Assembly: GCF_019468465.1 (NCBI RefSeq)
Contig: NZ_CP080519.1
Location: 2,123,001 to 2,187,000 of the forward strand
DNA length: 64,000 nt
Origin: Amycolatopsis sp. DSM 110486
GTDB taxonomy: Bacteria > Actinomycetota > Actinomycetes > Mycobacteriales > Pseudonocardiaceae
Reading direction: 5' to 3'
Part shown: piece after piece, positions 54,857 through 64,000 of the stretch
Numbering within the stretch: the first letter of the stretch is position 1
How the letters are laid out: each line of letters starts with the position of its first letter
The notes under the pieces: model-generated
What the model was told of the DNA's origin: nothing
What the model saw: only the letters and a program-made list of their open reading frames with translations
Databases searched by the model: none
Made by a program: the position numbers and the translations under genes

Positions 54857-55771
54857 GTGGAGACGGTGATCACGACCGCGGCCGTCGTGCTCGCGCTGCT
54901 CCTGTGCGTCGCGGTCGCGCTGCTGTGGCGGCTCTACGGCGACGGCATGCGCCGGGCCGACGCGGCGGCGCGACTCGTGGCGGCCGAGCGCGCGAAGAAC
55001 GACCAGCAGCAGCTGGCGTTGCGGCGGTACGAGGTGGCGTTCGCGTCGATCAGCGGACGCGGCGAGCTCGGTGAGCAGGTGCTGGTCGAGACCGCGCGCG
55101 CGTTGGGGCTGCGCGAAGAACTGCACTTCACGCTGCAGACCGACCTGGCGGGCGGCGGCAGTGCGAAGCCGGACATGGTGCTGCGCGTGGGCGGCGGCCG
55201 CACCGTGCCCGTCGACGCGAAGGCCAGCATGGCGATCTGGGCCGAGGCCGTGGAGACCGACGATCCCGAGGAACGGCTCGACGCGTTGCGCGCCCACGTG
55301 CGCCAGATCCGTTCCCGCGCGGCCGAGCTCGCCGGCAAGGGTTACCAGCGCTGGGCCGACGCGATCTACGGCACGATCATGTTCGTTCCGTCCGACGCGG
55401 CCGTGGTCGCCGCGCTCGACACCGATCCGGAGCTGCTGCGCTGGCTGATCGACCGCCGAGTGTTCCTGTGTGGACCCACGGGGTTCGGGGTACTGGCGTC
55501 GGCCGCCCTGTTCGCGGCGAGCGACCGGGCGCTGGTGGAGGACGTCGAGCAGGTCCGCGCGGGGGCGGCGGCCGCGCACCGTTCGGCGGGGAACGCGGTC
55601 GAGGCGCTGAACCTGACGAGCACGCACCTGCAGCGGTTCCTCTCCGCGCGACGGCGGGAGCTGGAGGCGCTGGAGAGCTTCCGCGCGACGGTGGCACCCC
55701 TGACGGACGCGTCGGGGAGCCCTTCGCCGGTGCCGGAGGTACGGAGGGGGGACGAGCTGGCGGCTAGCTGA
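54857..55771 (+). CDS. rmuC: RmuC-family DNA recombination protein (short form)
   Basis: A 304-residue protein. One N-terminal membrane helix (about 6-26), a short coiled-coil, then the RmuC nuclease-like core: SGRGELGEQVLVETARALGL, QTDLAGGGSAKPDMVLRV, VPVDAKASMAIW, GTIMFVPSDAAVVAAL, and LCGPTGFGVLASA. The PDMV and DAKA blocks match a restriction-endonuclease-like fold. It is shorter than the E. coli protein, mostly in the coiled-coil. AAAGGAG lies 6 bases before GTG 54857. It is thought to limit inversions at repeats; the adjacent sbcDC fits DNA repair. Confidence 0.92.
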   Translation: METVITTAAVVLALLLCVAVALLWRLYGDGMRRADAAARLVAAERAKNDQQQLALRRYEVAFASISGRGELGEQVLVETARALGLREELHFTLQTDLAGGGSAKPDMVLRVGGGRTVPVDAKASMAIWAEAVETDDPEERLDALRAHVRQIRSRAAELAGKGYQRWADAIYGTIMFVPSDAAVVAALDTDPELLRWLIDRRVFLCGPTGFGVLASAALFAASDRALVEDVEQVRAGAAAAHRSAGNAVEALNLTSTHLQRFLSARRRELEALESFRATVAPLTDASGSPSPVPEVRRGDELAAS

Positions 55772-56538
55772 CGATGGTTCCTTCGCGGCCTTTCGCCGGG
55801 CAGCCCCTGCCGGATGGTGGCCGATGGTCTGCGGCTCTGGTGGTCACGCCCGCACGACCTGCAGCGCCCCGACGGACGCGGCCGGCAGCTCATCGCCGGG
55901 CCGTCAGTCGTAGCTGCCGGGCCACGGCAACTGGCGGCTGAGCCGGCGGCAAGACGAGGCGAGTGCCTGCTCAGTGCACGCCAGACAGCGTCTGGTGCGC
56001 GCGGCTGGTTGCCTGGCGGCTGGGCTCGCACGACCCGCGGCAGGCACCTACCAAGACGCGCCCGGCAGTGCGCCGGACGTACCAAGGGAGCCGAGGCGGC
56101 AGCAAGCCGAGACAGCGGCAGCCTGCCCGGCGTGGCTCATGGCCGCGGCAGCTGGGGCCGCACGACTCGTCACGGTGCGTGCCGGTCGTGGCCGGTTCGG
56201 GGTCGATGGGGCATTTGCGCTGCCCCGGGTTTGGTTCCGTCGCTGTGAGGCTTCCGGGGAGCGGGAACGTTCCGCGTCGACGACCGCCGCGGCGGGTGCG
56301 CGACGGGGCGGCTGGCGTCGAAGCGCCGACGGGACGGTGAGTCGGACCAGACCAGTGGGCTGTATCCGCAGGTCAGGTCACCAGACCACGGACCGGGTGC
56401 GGTCCGCGTCGCGACGGCCCGCGAGACACCACGTGTTCCGGCGGCCGGCAACTCACGTCACGCTGCCGGGTGGCTGGTCAGGGCGGTCTTCGGCAGTGGC
56501 AGCAAGATCGTGACAAGTAACGGCTACGGTGTTGCCTC
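55772..56538. other. Gene-free 767-base interval
   Basis: No frame here has normal codon bias, a credible start and a balanced product; the open frames are Arg/Gly/Ala/Trp-rich shadows. The left two thirds are dense in CTGGCGGCTG/CGGCAG-type words and short inverted repeats. It could be a decayed gene or an untranslated RNA. The last 20 bases hold the promoter of the next gene. Confidence 0.4.
56525..56530 (+). promoter_or_regulatory. Putative -10 element, leaderless promoter of DUF6542 gene
   Basis: TACGGT ends 8 bases before the GTG at 56539. Confidence 0.5.
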
Positions 56539-57444
56539 GTGACCGCGATACGCGATCGCCAGAGCGATCCTGATGCCGAAGACGCCACCGTGCCCTGGGA
56601 CGAGCGTCTCGTCGTCGGCGAGAGGCGCGGCCTGCCTTGGTGGGCAGCTGTCCTCGTGGGCTTCGGCCTGGCCGTGCTGGGCGCCATCATCGACGAGAAG
56701 ACCAAGGGCAGCCTCGACTTTATTTTCAAGGCGGGCTACTTCGTGGGGGCCGTGCTCGCGGTGGGCGCGGTGCAAAGACGCGCTCTGTTCGGACCGATGG
56801 TGCAGCCGCCGCTGGTGCTGGCCGTCACGGTGCCCGGTGTGGTGCTCCTGACCGGCGGGTCCAGCTCGGGCAACGACACCCTGTCGAAGCTGCTCAACAT
56901 CGGCACGCCGCTGATCAACGGCTTCCCGACGATGGCGATCACCACCGGTGTCACGCTGCTGTTCGGGTTCTTCCGCATCTTCCGCGAACGCGACCCCGAC
57001 GCCGCCGTGAAGCTCAAGGACGGCAAGCCGCCCCGTGGCCGCGAAGACGGCGACGAGCCGCCCGCCCGCCCGCGCACCCGCCCGCCGGGCTCGGGTCGTC
57101 CCGCGAGCGCCGGCCAGGCGCCGCCGCCCGCCGGTGCGCGCCGCCCGCCTCGCGACCGCGACCTCGACGGCCCGCCCCCGCGCCGCCCCCGGCCGCCCGC
57201 GGACCCCGGCGCCCGCCCGCGCCGCGAACCCGGCGACCCCGCCGCCCCCCGCGGCGCGCGCAAGCCCCCGCCGGACGGCCGCCGCCCCCGCCCGCCCGAA
57301 GGAGACCCCCGTCGCCGCGACCCCCGCGGCGACGCGCCCCCGCCCCGCCGCCGCCCTCGCGCCGACGAACCCCCGCCCGGCCGGCCGCGTCCCCCGCGCC
57401 GCGAACCGCCGCGCCGCCAGCGCCCCTGGGACGACGAGTCCTGA
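56539..57444 (+). CDS. DUF6542-type membrane protein with long Pro/Arg tail
   Basis: A 301-residue protein in the place of Rv1111c next to ispH and near ychF in mycobacteria. Residues 33-150 hold about four membrane helices (PWWAAVLVGFGLAVLGAII, AGYFVGAVLAVGAV, LVLAVTVPGVVLLTGG, ITTGVTLLFGFFRIF). Residues about 158-301 are almost only Pro, Arg, Asp, Gly and Ala: a disordered, mixed-charge cytoplasmic tail. A GTG start without ribosome-binding site after a -10 element. Function unknown. Confidence 0.85.
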   Translation: MTAIRDRQSDPDAEDATVPWDERLVVGERRGLPWWAAVLVGFGLAVLGAIIDEKTKGSLDFIFKAGYFVGAVLAVGAVQRRALFGPMVQPPLVLAVTVPGVVLLTGGSSSGNDTLSKLLNIGTPLINGFPTMAITTGVTLLFGFFRIFRERDPDAAVKLKDGKPPRGREDGDEPPARPRTRPPGSGRPASAGQAPPPAGARRPPRDRDLDGPPPRRPRPPADPGARPRREPGDPAAPRGARKPPPDGRRPRPPEGDPRRRDPRGDAPPPRRRPRADEPPPGRPRPPRREPPRRQRPWDDES

Positions 57445-57486
57445 CTCGACAACGTCGGCAGCTGGGCCTCAACACCCGGACCACGC

Positions 57487-57523
57487 CGAAGGCCGCCGAT
57501 CCATCCCGGATCGGCGGCCTTCG
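57487..57523 (+). terminator. Terminator of the DUF6542 gene
   Basis: Perfect 16-bp stem with a 5-base loop (57487-57502 with 57508-57523), 42 bases after the stop codon. Confidence 0.8.
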
Positions 57524-57559
57524 TGCATCCCGGCTTCTTCAAGTCGGCCACACGAAAAA

Positions 57560-57598
57560 GCCGCGGCGCCCGCCGGAAAATCCGGCGACCACCGCGGC
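57560..57598 (-). terminator. ispH terminator
   Basis: Outer 7-bp stem (57560-57566 with 57592-57598) enclosing a second hairpin, followed on the minus strand by a run of T; 19 bases beyond the ispH stop codon. Confidence 0.65.
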
Positions 57599-57617
57599 CT
57601 CAAAGCAGAAAACCCTG

Positions 57618-58628
57618 TCAGGACTCCGACTTCGCAGCCTTCCGAAGCTCCTTCGGCAACGCGAAGGCGATCTTCTCGTTCGCGGTCGTCACTTCGTCAA
57701 CCTGCCCATAACCGCGCTCGGCCAGCCAGGTCAGCAGTTCCATCACCAGCACATCCGGCACCGAGGCGCCCGAAGTGACCCCCACCGTCGACACCCCCGA
57801 AAGCCAGGCCTCGTCGACCTCCGAAGCGAAGTCGATCAGGTACGACGACCGCGCGCCCGCTTTCAGGGCGACCTCGACGAGGCGCTTGGAGTTCGAGGAG
57901 TTCGTCGAGCCCACCACCAGCACCAGGTCGCACTCGGGCGCCATGGCCTTCACGGCCACCTGCCGGTTGGTGGTGGCGTAGCAAATGTCGTCGCTGGGCG
58001 GGTCGGCCAGGCCGGGGAAGCGTTCGCGCAGCTGGTCGACGCGTTCCATCGTCTCGTCGACCGAAAGGGTGGTCTGGGAGAGCCAGATCACCTTGGACGG
58101 GTCGCGCACGTCGACCTTGTCGACGTCCTCGGCCTTGTCCACGAGCTGCACCTTGTCGGGTGCCTCCCCCGCGGTGCCCTCGACCTCTTCGTGGCCTTCG
58201 TGGCCGATCAGCAGGATGTCGTAGTCGTCCTTGGCGAAGCGGTTGACCTCTTTGTGCACCTTCGTCACGAGCGGGCAGGTCGCGTCGATGGTGCGGAGGT
58301 TGCGGTCGGCCGCCTCGGAGTGCACCGCCGGCGAAACACCGTGGGCCGAGAACACGACGAGCGCGCCCTCGGGCACCTCCGACGTCTCGTCCACGAAGAT
58401 CGCGCCGCGTTCGCGCAGGGTCTCGACGACGTGGCGGTTGTGGACGATCTCCTTGCGCACGTAGACGGGCGCGCCGTAGAGCTCCAGCGCCTTCTCCACG
58501 GCGATCACCGCGCGGTCCACGCCGGCGCAGTAGCCGCGCGGCTTCGCGAGCAACACGCGTTTGGCGGCGCCGGACTGGGAGATCGTCGGGGTACCGGCGG
58601 GCTCGGTTCCGGGACTCGCAGAAGTCAT
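57618..58628 (-). CDS. ispH: HMBPP reductase (MEP isoprenoid pathway)
   Basis: A 336-residue [4Fe-4S] enzyme making IPP and DMAPP in the last step of the MEP pathway. Cluster ligands are Cys34 (GYCAGVDRA), Cys118 ([11 protein letters not shown]) and Cys216 ([11 protein letters not shown], which also holds the conserved TTNRQ). ATG 58628 directly follows a -10-like TACCCT by 6 bases; leaderless. Although the frame extends to 58868, this start fits the family. Confidence 0.97.
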   Translation of the reverse strand: MTSASPGTEPAGTPTISQSGAAKRVLLAKPRGYCAGVDRAVIAVEKALELYGAPVYVRKEIVHNRHVVETLRERGAIFVDETSEVPEGALVVFSAHGVSPAVHSEAADRNLRTIDATCPLVTKVHKEVNRFAKDDYDILLIGHEGHEEVEGTAGEAPDKVQLVDKAEDVDKVDVRDPSKVIWLSQTTLSVDETMERVDQLRERFPGLADPPSDDICYATTNRQVAVKAMAPECDLVLVVGSTNSSNSKRLVEVALKAGARSSYLIDFASEVDEAWLSGVSTVGVTSGASVPDVLVMELLTWLAERGYGQVDEVTTANEKIAFALPKELRKAAKSES

Positions 58629-58634
58629 GCCCCC

Positions 58635-58640
58635 AGGGTA
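58635..58640 (-). promoter_or_regulatory. Putative -10 element, leaderless promoter of ispH
   Basis: TACCCT on the minus strand ends 6 bases before the ATG at 58628. Confidence 0.5.
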
Positions 58641-58779
58641 CGGGCTGTGCCGTACCGGCTTCGAAGTCCTCTTTCGGATGACGTCGGCGGCCATCCGGGC
58701 TGTGCCGGGAGTCACGTCCTGTGCCCCAACCCACCCGTTCGGTTGGGCAGGATGGCCCACATACGGCACGCTAGACGGC

Positions 58780-59418
58780 ATGAAGCCACTCCCGCTCCCC
58801 CTCCGGGTCGCCGCGGGCCTCGCCGTCACCACCGCCGAGCGGGTTCGTGAGCTCCCGAAGCAGATCACCGGCCTGCCGGTGACCGTCGTCAGTCAGGTCC
58901 TCCAGCTGTCCATGCGTGTCCAGCAACACGTCACCGAGCTGGCGATCAAGGGCGACGACGCGCTGTCCGGCCTGCGCCCGGTCGAGGACACGCCCAGCTG
59001 GGCGACGTTCGACGAGGACGTCGAGCCCGACCTGCCGACGCGTCCCACGCTGGTGCCCGTCGAGGACCTGCCCGAGCCGCGGGCCAACGGCCACCGCCCG
59101 AACCTGCCCGGGCTCACGGACGAACCCGAAGACCCGTGGACGCAGGAAGAGCGCGCTCTCGCCGAGGACCACGCCGACGGCGAGAACGACAGCGCCGGCG
59201 GCCCCGCGGGCCTGGCCGGCTACGACGACCTCACCCTGCCCCAGCTGCGCGCCCGCCTGCGCCGCCTGACCGTGCCGCAGCTCGAGGAGATCCTCGACTA
59301 CGAGAAGGCCAACGCCGACCGCGCGTCGTTCACCGGCATGCTCGCGCGGCGCATCGGCAACGCGCGCAAGGCGGAAGAAGAGGCGAGCCAGCAGGGCGAC
59401 GACGCGGAAGGCCAGTGA
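58780..59418 (+). CDS. Rv1109c-like, putative lipid-droplet-associated protein
   Basis: A 212-residue protein. The N-terminal half (about 1-75) is an amphipathic helical region ([39 protein letters not shown]) suited to peripheral lipid binding. An acidic, Pro-rich linker follows, then a C-terminal SAP-like helical module: [37 protein letters not shown]. It lies between ispH and xseA exactly as Rv1109c does in mycobacteria; the lipid-droplet name follows annotation custom for that family. ATG 58780 has no clear ribosome-binding site. It overlaps xseA by 4 bases. Confidence 0.8.
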   Translation: MKPLPLPLRVAAGLAVTTAERVRELPKQITGLPVTVVSQVLQLSMRVQQHVTELAIKGDDALSGLRPVEDTPSWATFDEDVEPDLPTRPTLVPVEDLPEPRANGHRPNLPGLTDEPEDPWTQEERALAEDHADGENDSAGGPAGLAGYDDLTLPQLRARLRRLTVPQLEEILDYEKANADRASFTGMLARRIGNARKAEEEASQQGDDAEGQ

Positions 59419-60671
59419 GCAGCGACCCCTCGACCAGCGCCGAGAACCCCTGGCCCGTCCGCACCGTAGCGCGCAAGATCGGCGACTGGATCCACCGCCT
59501 CGGCGCCGTGTGGGTGGAGGGCCAGGTCACGCAGATCAACGCGCGCCCCGGCACGCAGACGGCGTTCCTGACGCTGCGCGACCCGTCGGCCGACGTCTCG
59601 ATGTCCGTGACCGCGCCGATGTGGCTGGTGCGCGAGCTCGCGACGCCGCTGCGCGAAGGCGACCGCGTGGTGGTGCACGCGAAGCCGTCGTTCTTCTTCG
59701 GGCGCGGCACGCTCAGCCTGCGCGCCGACGAGATCCGCGCCGTCGGCATCGGCGAGCTGCTCGCGCGCATCGAACGGCTGCGCAAGCTGCTCGCGGCCGA
59801 AGGCCTGTTCTCCCCCGAGCGCAAACGGCCGATTCCCTTTCTGCCCCAAGGCATCGGCCTCATCACGGGCCGCGCGTCGGCGGCGGAGCGAGACGTGCTC
59901 GTCAACGCGCAGGCCCGCTGGCCGCACGTGCTGTTCAAGGTCGTGAACACCGCCGTGCAGGGCCCGCAGGCCGTGCCGCAGATCCTCCGCGCTCTGTCCA
60001 CATTGGATAAAGACCCGGAAGTGGACGTAATCGTGATCGCCCGCGGCGGCGGCAGTGTGGAGGACCTGCTGCCGTTCTCCGACGAGGCGCTGTGCCGGGC
60101 CGTCGCGTCCGCGGGCACGCCGGTGGTGAGCGCCATCGGGCACGAGCCGGACACGCCGTTGCTCGACCACGTCGCCGACCTTCGCTGCTCCACGCCGACG
60201 GACGCGAGCAAACGCATCGTGCCCGACGTGCGCGAGGAGACCGCCCGCGTCCGCCAGATGCGCGACCGCGGCCGCCGCGCGCTGCACGGCTGGGTCGACA
60301 CGCAGACGCGGCTGCTCACCCAGCTGCGCAGCCGCCCGTCGCTCGCCGACCCGCTCGGGCCGATCCAGCGCCGCCTCGACGATGTCGAGATCCACCGCGA
60401 ACGCGGCCGGCGCGCCATGCTCGGCCTGCTCGCGAAGGACCAGGCCGAAATCGCCGGCGCGCGCGGCCGGCTGACGGCCCTCGGCCCGGCCGCGACGATG
60501 GCCCGCGGCTACGCCGTCGTGCAATTCACCGACGACGCAGGCAACCTCCAGGTGCTGCGCTCCGTCTCCCAAGTCGAGGACGGCGCGCGCCTGCGCGTGC
60601 GGATCGCCGACGGGGCGATCCACGCCGTCACCGAGTCCACCGCGTCGAGCCAGGAAGGAGACGGGCCGTGA
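59415..60671 (+). CDS. xseA: Exodeoxyribonuclease VII large subunit
   Basis: A 418-residue nuclease subunit that degrades single-stranded DNA with XseB. An N-terminal OB-fold ([25 protein letters not shown]), the catalytic core with [33 protein letters not shown] and [26 protein letters not shown], then a coiled-coil C-terminal region. GTG 59415 overlaps the preceding stop codon. Normal length. xseB follows after one unknown gene. Confidence 0.97.
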   Translation: MSSDPSTSAENPWPVRTVARKIGDWIHRLGAVWVEGQVTQINARPGTQTAFLTLRDPSADVSMSVTAPMWLVRELATPLREGDRVVVHAKPSFFFGRGTLSLRADEIRAVGIGELLARIERLRKLLAAEGLFSPERKRPIPFLPQGIGLITGRASAAERDVLVNAQARWPHVLFKVVNTAVQGPQAVPQILRALSTLDKDPEVDVIVIARGGGSVEDLLPFSDEALCRAVASAGTPVVSAIGHEPDTPLLDHVADLRCSTPTDASKRIVPDVREETARVRQMRDRGRRALHGWVDTQTRLLTQLRSRPSLADPLGPIQRRLDDVEIHRERGRRAMLGLLAKDQAEIAGARGRLTALGPAATMARGYAVVQFTDDAGNLQVLRSVSQVEDGARLRVRIADGAIHAVTESTASSQEGDGP

Positions 60672-61111
60672 CCACCAGGGCACCGGCGTTCCTCCCGCTC
60701 ACCGTCGACGCCGCCGCCCGCCTCGACGCCCGCGCCCTGCTCCACCAGGCGCGCGTCACCGACAGCGCCGCCAGCGAATGCTGGACCGCCCTGCTCGCCG
60801 GTTGCGGCACCGCCGCGCGCGGCCAGCTCGGCCCCCAGCTGCGCCGCCTGTCCGAGGCCACGTCCGTCCACGTCGGCACCCGCTGGTGGTTCGCCGAGGG
60901 CGCCGACCACCGCCGCCGCGTCGCGGGCGCCCAGGAAACCCTCGAGGACGCGATCGCGGACGGTGACGGCCAGGAGTTCGCCCTGGCCTTCGTCGGCTAC
61001 GACAACGCGATGGCCAGCGCCCTCGTCTGCCGCGAACAGACCCGCAACCCCCCGCCGACTCCACCACCCCCGCGAACGGGCGGACGGCACCGGGTCGATC
61101 ACCGGTCGTGA
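60668..61111 (+). CDS. Unidentified protein encoded between xseA and xseB
   Basis: A 147-residue protein. The GTG start overlaps the xseA stop by 4 bases, so it is translated with xseA. The first 120 residues look folded and helical, with Cys residues at [15 protein letters not shown] and a Trp-rich [19 protein letters not shown]; the last 25 are Pro/Thr/Arg-rich and probably disordered. Third-position bias supports coding. No family recognised. A role in nucleotide or DNA metabolism is suggested only by position. Confidence 0.75.
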   Translation: MTTRAPAFLPLTVDAAARLDARALLHQARVTDSAASECWTALLAGCGTAARGQLGPQLRRLSEATSVHVGTRWWFAEGADHRRRVAGAQETLEDAIADGDGQEFALAFVGYDNAMASALVCREQTRNPPPTPPPPRTGGRHRVDHRS

Positions 61112-61184
61112 CAGCACTGACCGACACCAGCGCGGTACTGTGCCCGGACAGCCCCGTGCATCGGAACATCGGAGAGCGTCGAGC

Positions 61185-61415
61185 GTGAGCGAAGCAGGCA
61201 GCGAAACCGCCGGACTCGGTTACGAGCAGGCGCGCGACCGGCTGGTCGAGGTGGTCAGGGAGCTCGAAGCCGGCGGCCTCAGCCTGGAGCAGTCGCTGGC
61301 GTTGTGGGAAAAAGGCGAGGAGCTCGCCAAGGTCTGCGAACGCCACCTGGAGGGCGCGCGCGAGCGGATCGAGGCCGCATTGGCGTCCGTGGAGAATTCC
61401 GACGACGCACAGTGA
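61185..61415 (+). CDS. xseB: Exodeoxyribonuclease VII small subunit
   Basis: A 76-residue helical protein. The XseB pattern is visible: [47 protein letters not shown]. It wraps as a coiled coil on XseA. GGAGAG lies 8 bases before the GTG. It is separated from xseA by the unknown gene and a 73-base gap, so it may have extra expression control. Confidence 0.96.
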   Translation: MSEAGSETAGLGYEQARDRLVEVVRELEAGGLSLEQSLALWEKGEELAKVCERHLEGARERIEAALASVENSDDAQ

Positions 61416-61503
61416 TGTGCACCATGCGCAACTGAATCGTTCAGGTGACGCGATCATCTGAGACACTGTCCTCCCGCCGAATTCCGCGATCCGGGAGGCC
61501 CGC

Positions 61504-62559
61504 ATGAGCACCGCCAGTGACCCACGTCGCGAAGCACCCGACCGCAACCTCGCCATGGAGCTGGTCCGCGTGACCGAGGCCGCGGCGATGGCCGCCGGCC
61601 GTTGGGTCGGCCGCGGCGACAAGATCGGGGGCGACGGAGCCGCCGTCGACGCGATGCGCCAGCTCGTCTCCACCGTCTCGATGCGCGGCGTGGTCGTGAT
61701 CGGCGAGGGTGAGAAGGACGAAGCCCCCATGCTGTTCAACGGCGAGGAGGTGGGCAACGGCGACGGCCCCGACTGCGACGTCGCGGTCGACCCCGTCGAC
61801 GGCACCACCCTGATGGCCAAGGGCATGCCCAACGCGCTGGCCGTGCTGGCCGTGGCCGAGCGCGGGGCGATGTTCGACCCGTCGGCCGTGTTCTACATGG
61901 AGAAGCTGGCCGTCGGGCCGGACGCCGCGGGCAAGGTGGACCTGGCCGCGCCGATCGCGGAGAACATCCGCCGCGTGGCGAAGGCGAAGAACTCCAGCGT
62001 CGGCGACGTGACCGTGTGCGTGCTCGACCGGCCGCGCCACGAGCAGATCATCAAGGAGATCCGCGAGGCCGGCGCGCGCATCCGGTTCATCTCCGACGGC
62101 GACGTCGCCGGTGCCATCGCCGCGGCCCGCCCGACGACCGGTGTCGACATGTTGATCGGCATCGGCGGCACGCCGGAAGGCATCATCGCCGCGTGCGCGA
62201 TGAAGTGCCTCGGCGGTGAACTGCAGGGCCGGCTGTGGCCCAAGGACGACCTCGAGCGAGAGAAGGCCCTGGCCGCGGGCCACGACCTCGACCGCGTGCT
62301 CACCAACGACGACCTCGTGCGCGGCGACAACATCTTCTTCTGCGCCACCGGCGTCACCGACGGAGACCTGCTGCGCGGCGTGCACTACCGCGCCGGCGGC
62401 GCCACCACGCAGTCGATCGTGATGCGGTCCAAGTCCGGCACCGTCAGAATGATCGACGGTTACCACCGGCTGGAGAAGCTGCGGGCCTACTCGTCCGTGA
62501 ACTTCGACGGCAACCTCGACGTGCGCGAGGACGAAGACGTCGTCCCGCCTCTGCCCTGA
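61504..62559 (+). CDS. glpX: Class II fructose-1,6-bisphosphatase
   Basis: A 351-residue Li-sensitive Mg/Mn-dependent sugar phosphatase completing gluconeogenesis. Family blocks are present: [26 protein letters not shown], the metal-site [11 protein letters not shown] and [28 protein letters not shown], and [25 protein letters not shown] lies about 5 bases before the ATG. In mycobacteria glpX is also close to xseAB. Probably its own transcript. Confidence 0.97.
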   Translation: MSTASDPRREAPDRNLAMELVRVTEAAAMAAGRWVGRGDKIGGDGAAVDAMRQLVSTVSMRGVVVIGEGEKDEAPMLFNGEEVGNGDGPDCDVAVDPVDGTTLMAKGMPNALAVLAVAERGAMFDPSAVFYMEKLAVGPDAAGKVDLAAPIAENIRRVAKAKNSSVGDVTVCVLDRPRHEQIIKEIREAGARIRFISDGDVAGAIAAARPTTGVDMLIGIGGTPEGIIAACAMKCLGGELQGRLWPKDDLEREKALAAGHDLDRVLTNDDLVRGDNIFFCATGVTDGDLLRGVHYRAGGATTQSIVMRSKSGTVRMIDGYHRLEKLRAYSSVNFDGNLDVREDEDVVPPLP

Positions 62560-62575
62560 CCCAAGGAGTCGCCAG

Positions 62576-63340
62576 GTGCCCAAGCGGTTGTTCGCGCTGC
62601 TGCTCACGTTCGTAGCCGCAGTGACCGCAGCGGCGCTCGCCGCCGGCAGCGCGACCGCCGGGCCGGCGCTCGTCGGCGGGACCGGCGCCGACGAGCCCTA
62701 CCCGTTCGCGGTGTCGATGCACACCGAATCGGGCACGCTCTTCTGCGCCGGCTCGCTGATCACACCCACGTGGGTGGTCACCGCCGCCCACTGCATGTCC
62801 GGAAAGGACCCGGCGACGCTCACGTTCCGCTTGGGCACCAACGAAAGCGACTCCGGCGGCGAGACGGCCCAGCCGGCGGAGATCGTGCTCAACCCGCACT
62901 TCAACGCCTCGACGCAGACGGGTGACATCGCGCTCGTCCGCCTCGCCGCGCCCGCGAAGACGGCGCCGATCACCGTCGGAGGCGCCGCCGCGCCGGGCAC
63001 CCCGACCCGGGTGCTGGGCTGGGGCCAAACCTGCGCCACGCCCGGCTGCGGCGACCCCGTGCCGACTTTGCAGCAGCTCGACACGCACCTCGTCGAGGGC
63101 GCCAAGTGCACGTCGTCCTTCGACGGCACGGCCGAGCTCTGCACCGACAACCCGTCCGGCAAGGCCGGCTCCTGCTACGGCGACTCCGGCGGCCCCGAGC
63201 TCACCCGCGACGGCGACCGCTGGTCCCTCATCGGTGTGACCAGCCGCCCCGGCAACGGCTCCCCGACGTGCGCGACGGCGCCGTCGATCTACACGTCGGT
63301 GCCCGCGTACGCGCCGTGGATCGCGTCGAAGACCGGCTGA
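62576..63340 (+). CDS. Secreted trypsin-like serine protease (S1)
   Basis: A 254-residue exported protease. Sec signal (1-28, ending ATA), then ALVGGTGADEPYPF resembling the mature N-terminus of trypsins. The triad is intact: His72 (TAAHC), Asp117 (GDIALVRL) and Ser204 (GDSGGP). Three pairs of Cys can form the usual disulfides. The specificity-pocket residue at the base (SGKAGSC) is Gly/Ala-like rather than Asp, so trypsin-like Arg/Lys preference is uncertain. AAGGAG is 7 bases before the GTG. It converges with the next gene with a one-base gap. Confidence 0.93.
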   Translation: MPKRLFALLLTFVAAVTAAALAAGSATAGPALVGGTGADEPYPFAVSMHTESGTLFCAGSLITPTWVVTAAHCMSGKDPATLTFRLGTNESDSGGETAQPAEIVLNPHFNASTQTGDIALVRLAAPAKTAPITVGGAAAPGTPTRVLGWGQTCATPGCGDPVPTLQQLDTHLVEGAKCTSSFDGTAELCTDNPSGKAGSCYGDSGGPELTRDGDRWSLIGVTSRPGNGSPTCATAPSIYTSVPAYAPWIASKTG

Positions 63341-63341
63341 G

Positions 63342-64000
63342 TCACTCGGCGTTGCTGGAGTGGCCCGGGAACAGATGCGCGTCCGGGTCGAGCGCCACGG
63401 CGATGTTGTTCACCGCCGTCGCCGCTTCGCCGAAGCCGGTGGCGATGAGCTTCACCTTGCCCGGGTAGTGGGCCACGTCCCCGGCCGCGTAGACGCGCGA
63501 GCGAGCCGTCGCCATCGTCGAGTCGACCGTGATGGCGCGGTGGTCGATCTCCAGGCCCCAGCTCTCGATCGGCCCCAGATCGGCCGTGAATCCGAGCGCG
63601 GCGACCACGGCGTTGGCCGGCAGCGCGAGGTCCTCGCCGCCCTTCACCGACACCTCGATACCCTCCAGCGCACCTGAAGGCGACTCGACGAACCGCGTCA
63701 CCTCGGCGTCGGTGACCAGCGGCACGCCCAGCTCCCGCACCTGCCGCACGATCGACTCGGCCGCGCGGAACTTCCCGCGCCGGTGCACCAGCGTCACGCT
63801 CGCCGCCACCGGGTGCAGCGCCAGGCACCAGTCGAACGCCGAGTCCCCACCGCCGACCACGACCACGTGTTGCCCGGCGTGGACCTGCAGCGACGGCACG
63901 AAATGAACCATTCCGCGCCCCAGCCAGCCGTTGCCCGCGGGCAACGGGCGGGGCGTGAACTCGCCGATCCCGGCCGTGATCAGCACGGCGCCGGCGCTCA
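63342..64000 (-). CDS. Ferredoxin/thioredoxin-reductase-like FAD oxidoreductase (5' end outside window)
   Basis: The C-terminal portion (about 218 residues visible) of an NAD(P)/FAD-dependent reductase; the start lies beyond the right edge. The NADPH-binding Rossmann motif is VVVVGGGDSAFDWCLAL followed by VTLVHRRGKFRA, and the second FAD contact is VYAAGDVAHYPGKVKLIATGFGEAATAVNNIA. The TPRPLPAGNGWLGRG linker and absence of a CxxC redox motif in the visible part favour the ferredoxin-NADP reductase (YumC-type) group over thioredoxin reductase. Confidence 0.88.
   Translation of the reverse strand, partial: SAGAVLITAGIGEFTPRPLPAGNGWLGRGMVHFVPSLQVHAGQHVVVVGGGDSAFDWCLALHPVAASVTLVHRRGKFRAAESIVRQVRELGVPLVTDAEVTRFVESPSGALEGIEVSVKGGEDLALPANAVVAALGFTADLGPIESWGLEIDHRAITVDSTMATARSRVYAAGDVAHYPGKVKLIATGFGEAATAVNNIAVALDPDAHLFPGHSSNAE

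Noticed and set aside
55814..56248. Plus-strand frames in the gene-free interval
   Set aside because: Arg/Gly/Ala/Trp-rich with no ribosome-binding site; probably chance frames.

Overview
The window is high-GC (around 70%) actinobacterial chromosome, most likely from Pseudonocardiaceae and close to Amycolatopsis. This rests on strong G/C bias at codon third positions, frequent GTG and TTG starts, mycothiol and WhiB genes, an LpqW-type lipoprotein, a DtxR/IdeR-type iron box and many leaderless-type promoters. No tRNA, rRNA, CRISPR array, insertion sequence or prophage was seen. The species is inferred from gene content only.

Layout. 0-4.3 kb: a helix-turn-helix regulator, a small alpha/beta-barrel protein, a Tat-exported acetoacetate-decarboxylase-like protein and S-adenosylhomocysteine hydrolase. 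4.3-10.5 kb: a polytopic membrane protein with an esterase-like tail, a sortase-anchored surface protein, an amino-acid permease and a CDF metal transporter. 10.5-20 kb: a mannose-activation cluster (manA, SIS protein, Trm112-like, manB), DUF3499 and metallopeptidase genes, a very large GT2 membrane glycosyltransferase and whiB2. From ahcY to whiB2 the order resembles the Mycobacterium tuberculosis sahH-whiB2 region. 20-34 kb: a site-2 protease, mshB (mycothiol) with two co-directional genes, a complete peptide ABC transporter operon, a frameshifted TPR-like gene, lpqW and typA. mshB, lpqW and typA are also near neighbours in mycobacteria; here the peptide transporter lies among them.

34-45.5 kb: a 55-residue Cys-rich protein behind an iron box, a YciI-like gene, trpS behind a Trp leader peptide and attenuator, a NUDIX hydrolase, a two-component system facing a LolA-like protein/ABC exporter operon, and thiBPQ under a TPP riboswitch. 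45.5-56.5 kb: pterin dehydratase, two tiny membrane proteins, a lipoprotein, ychF, alkylation repair (ada-alkA fusion and ogt), sbcDC and rmuC. 56.5-64 kb: a DUF6542 protein, ispH, an Rv1109c-like protein, xseA, an unidentified gene, xseB, glpX, a secreted trypsin-like protease and a truncated FAD/NAD(P) reductase at the right edge.

Most genes are housekeeping: methyl cycle, mannose and cell-wall precursors, mycothiol, isoprenoid, gluconeogenesis, thiamine uptake and DNA repair. The most informative non-coding elements are the trpS attenuator (34947-35040), the iron box (34231-34249), the TPP riboswitch (about 45427-45530), the direct-repeat operator between the two-component genes and the exporter operon (38604-38653), and a set of ten putative leaderless promoters. 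No wholly new multi-gene system is evident. The best leads for new biology are the iron-box small protein, the membrane protein with a lost nucleophile, the exported decarboxylase-like protein and the Ada-AlkA protein with a collapsed HhH motif.
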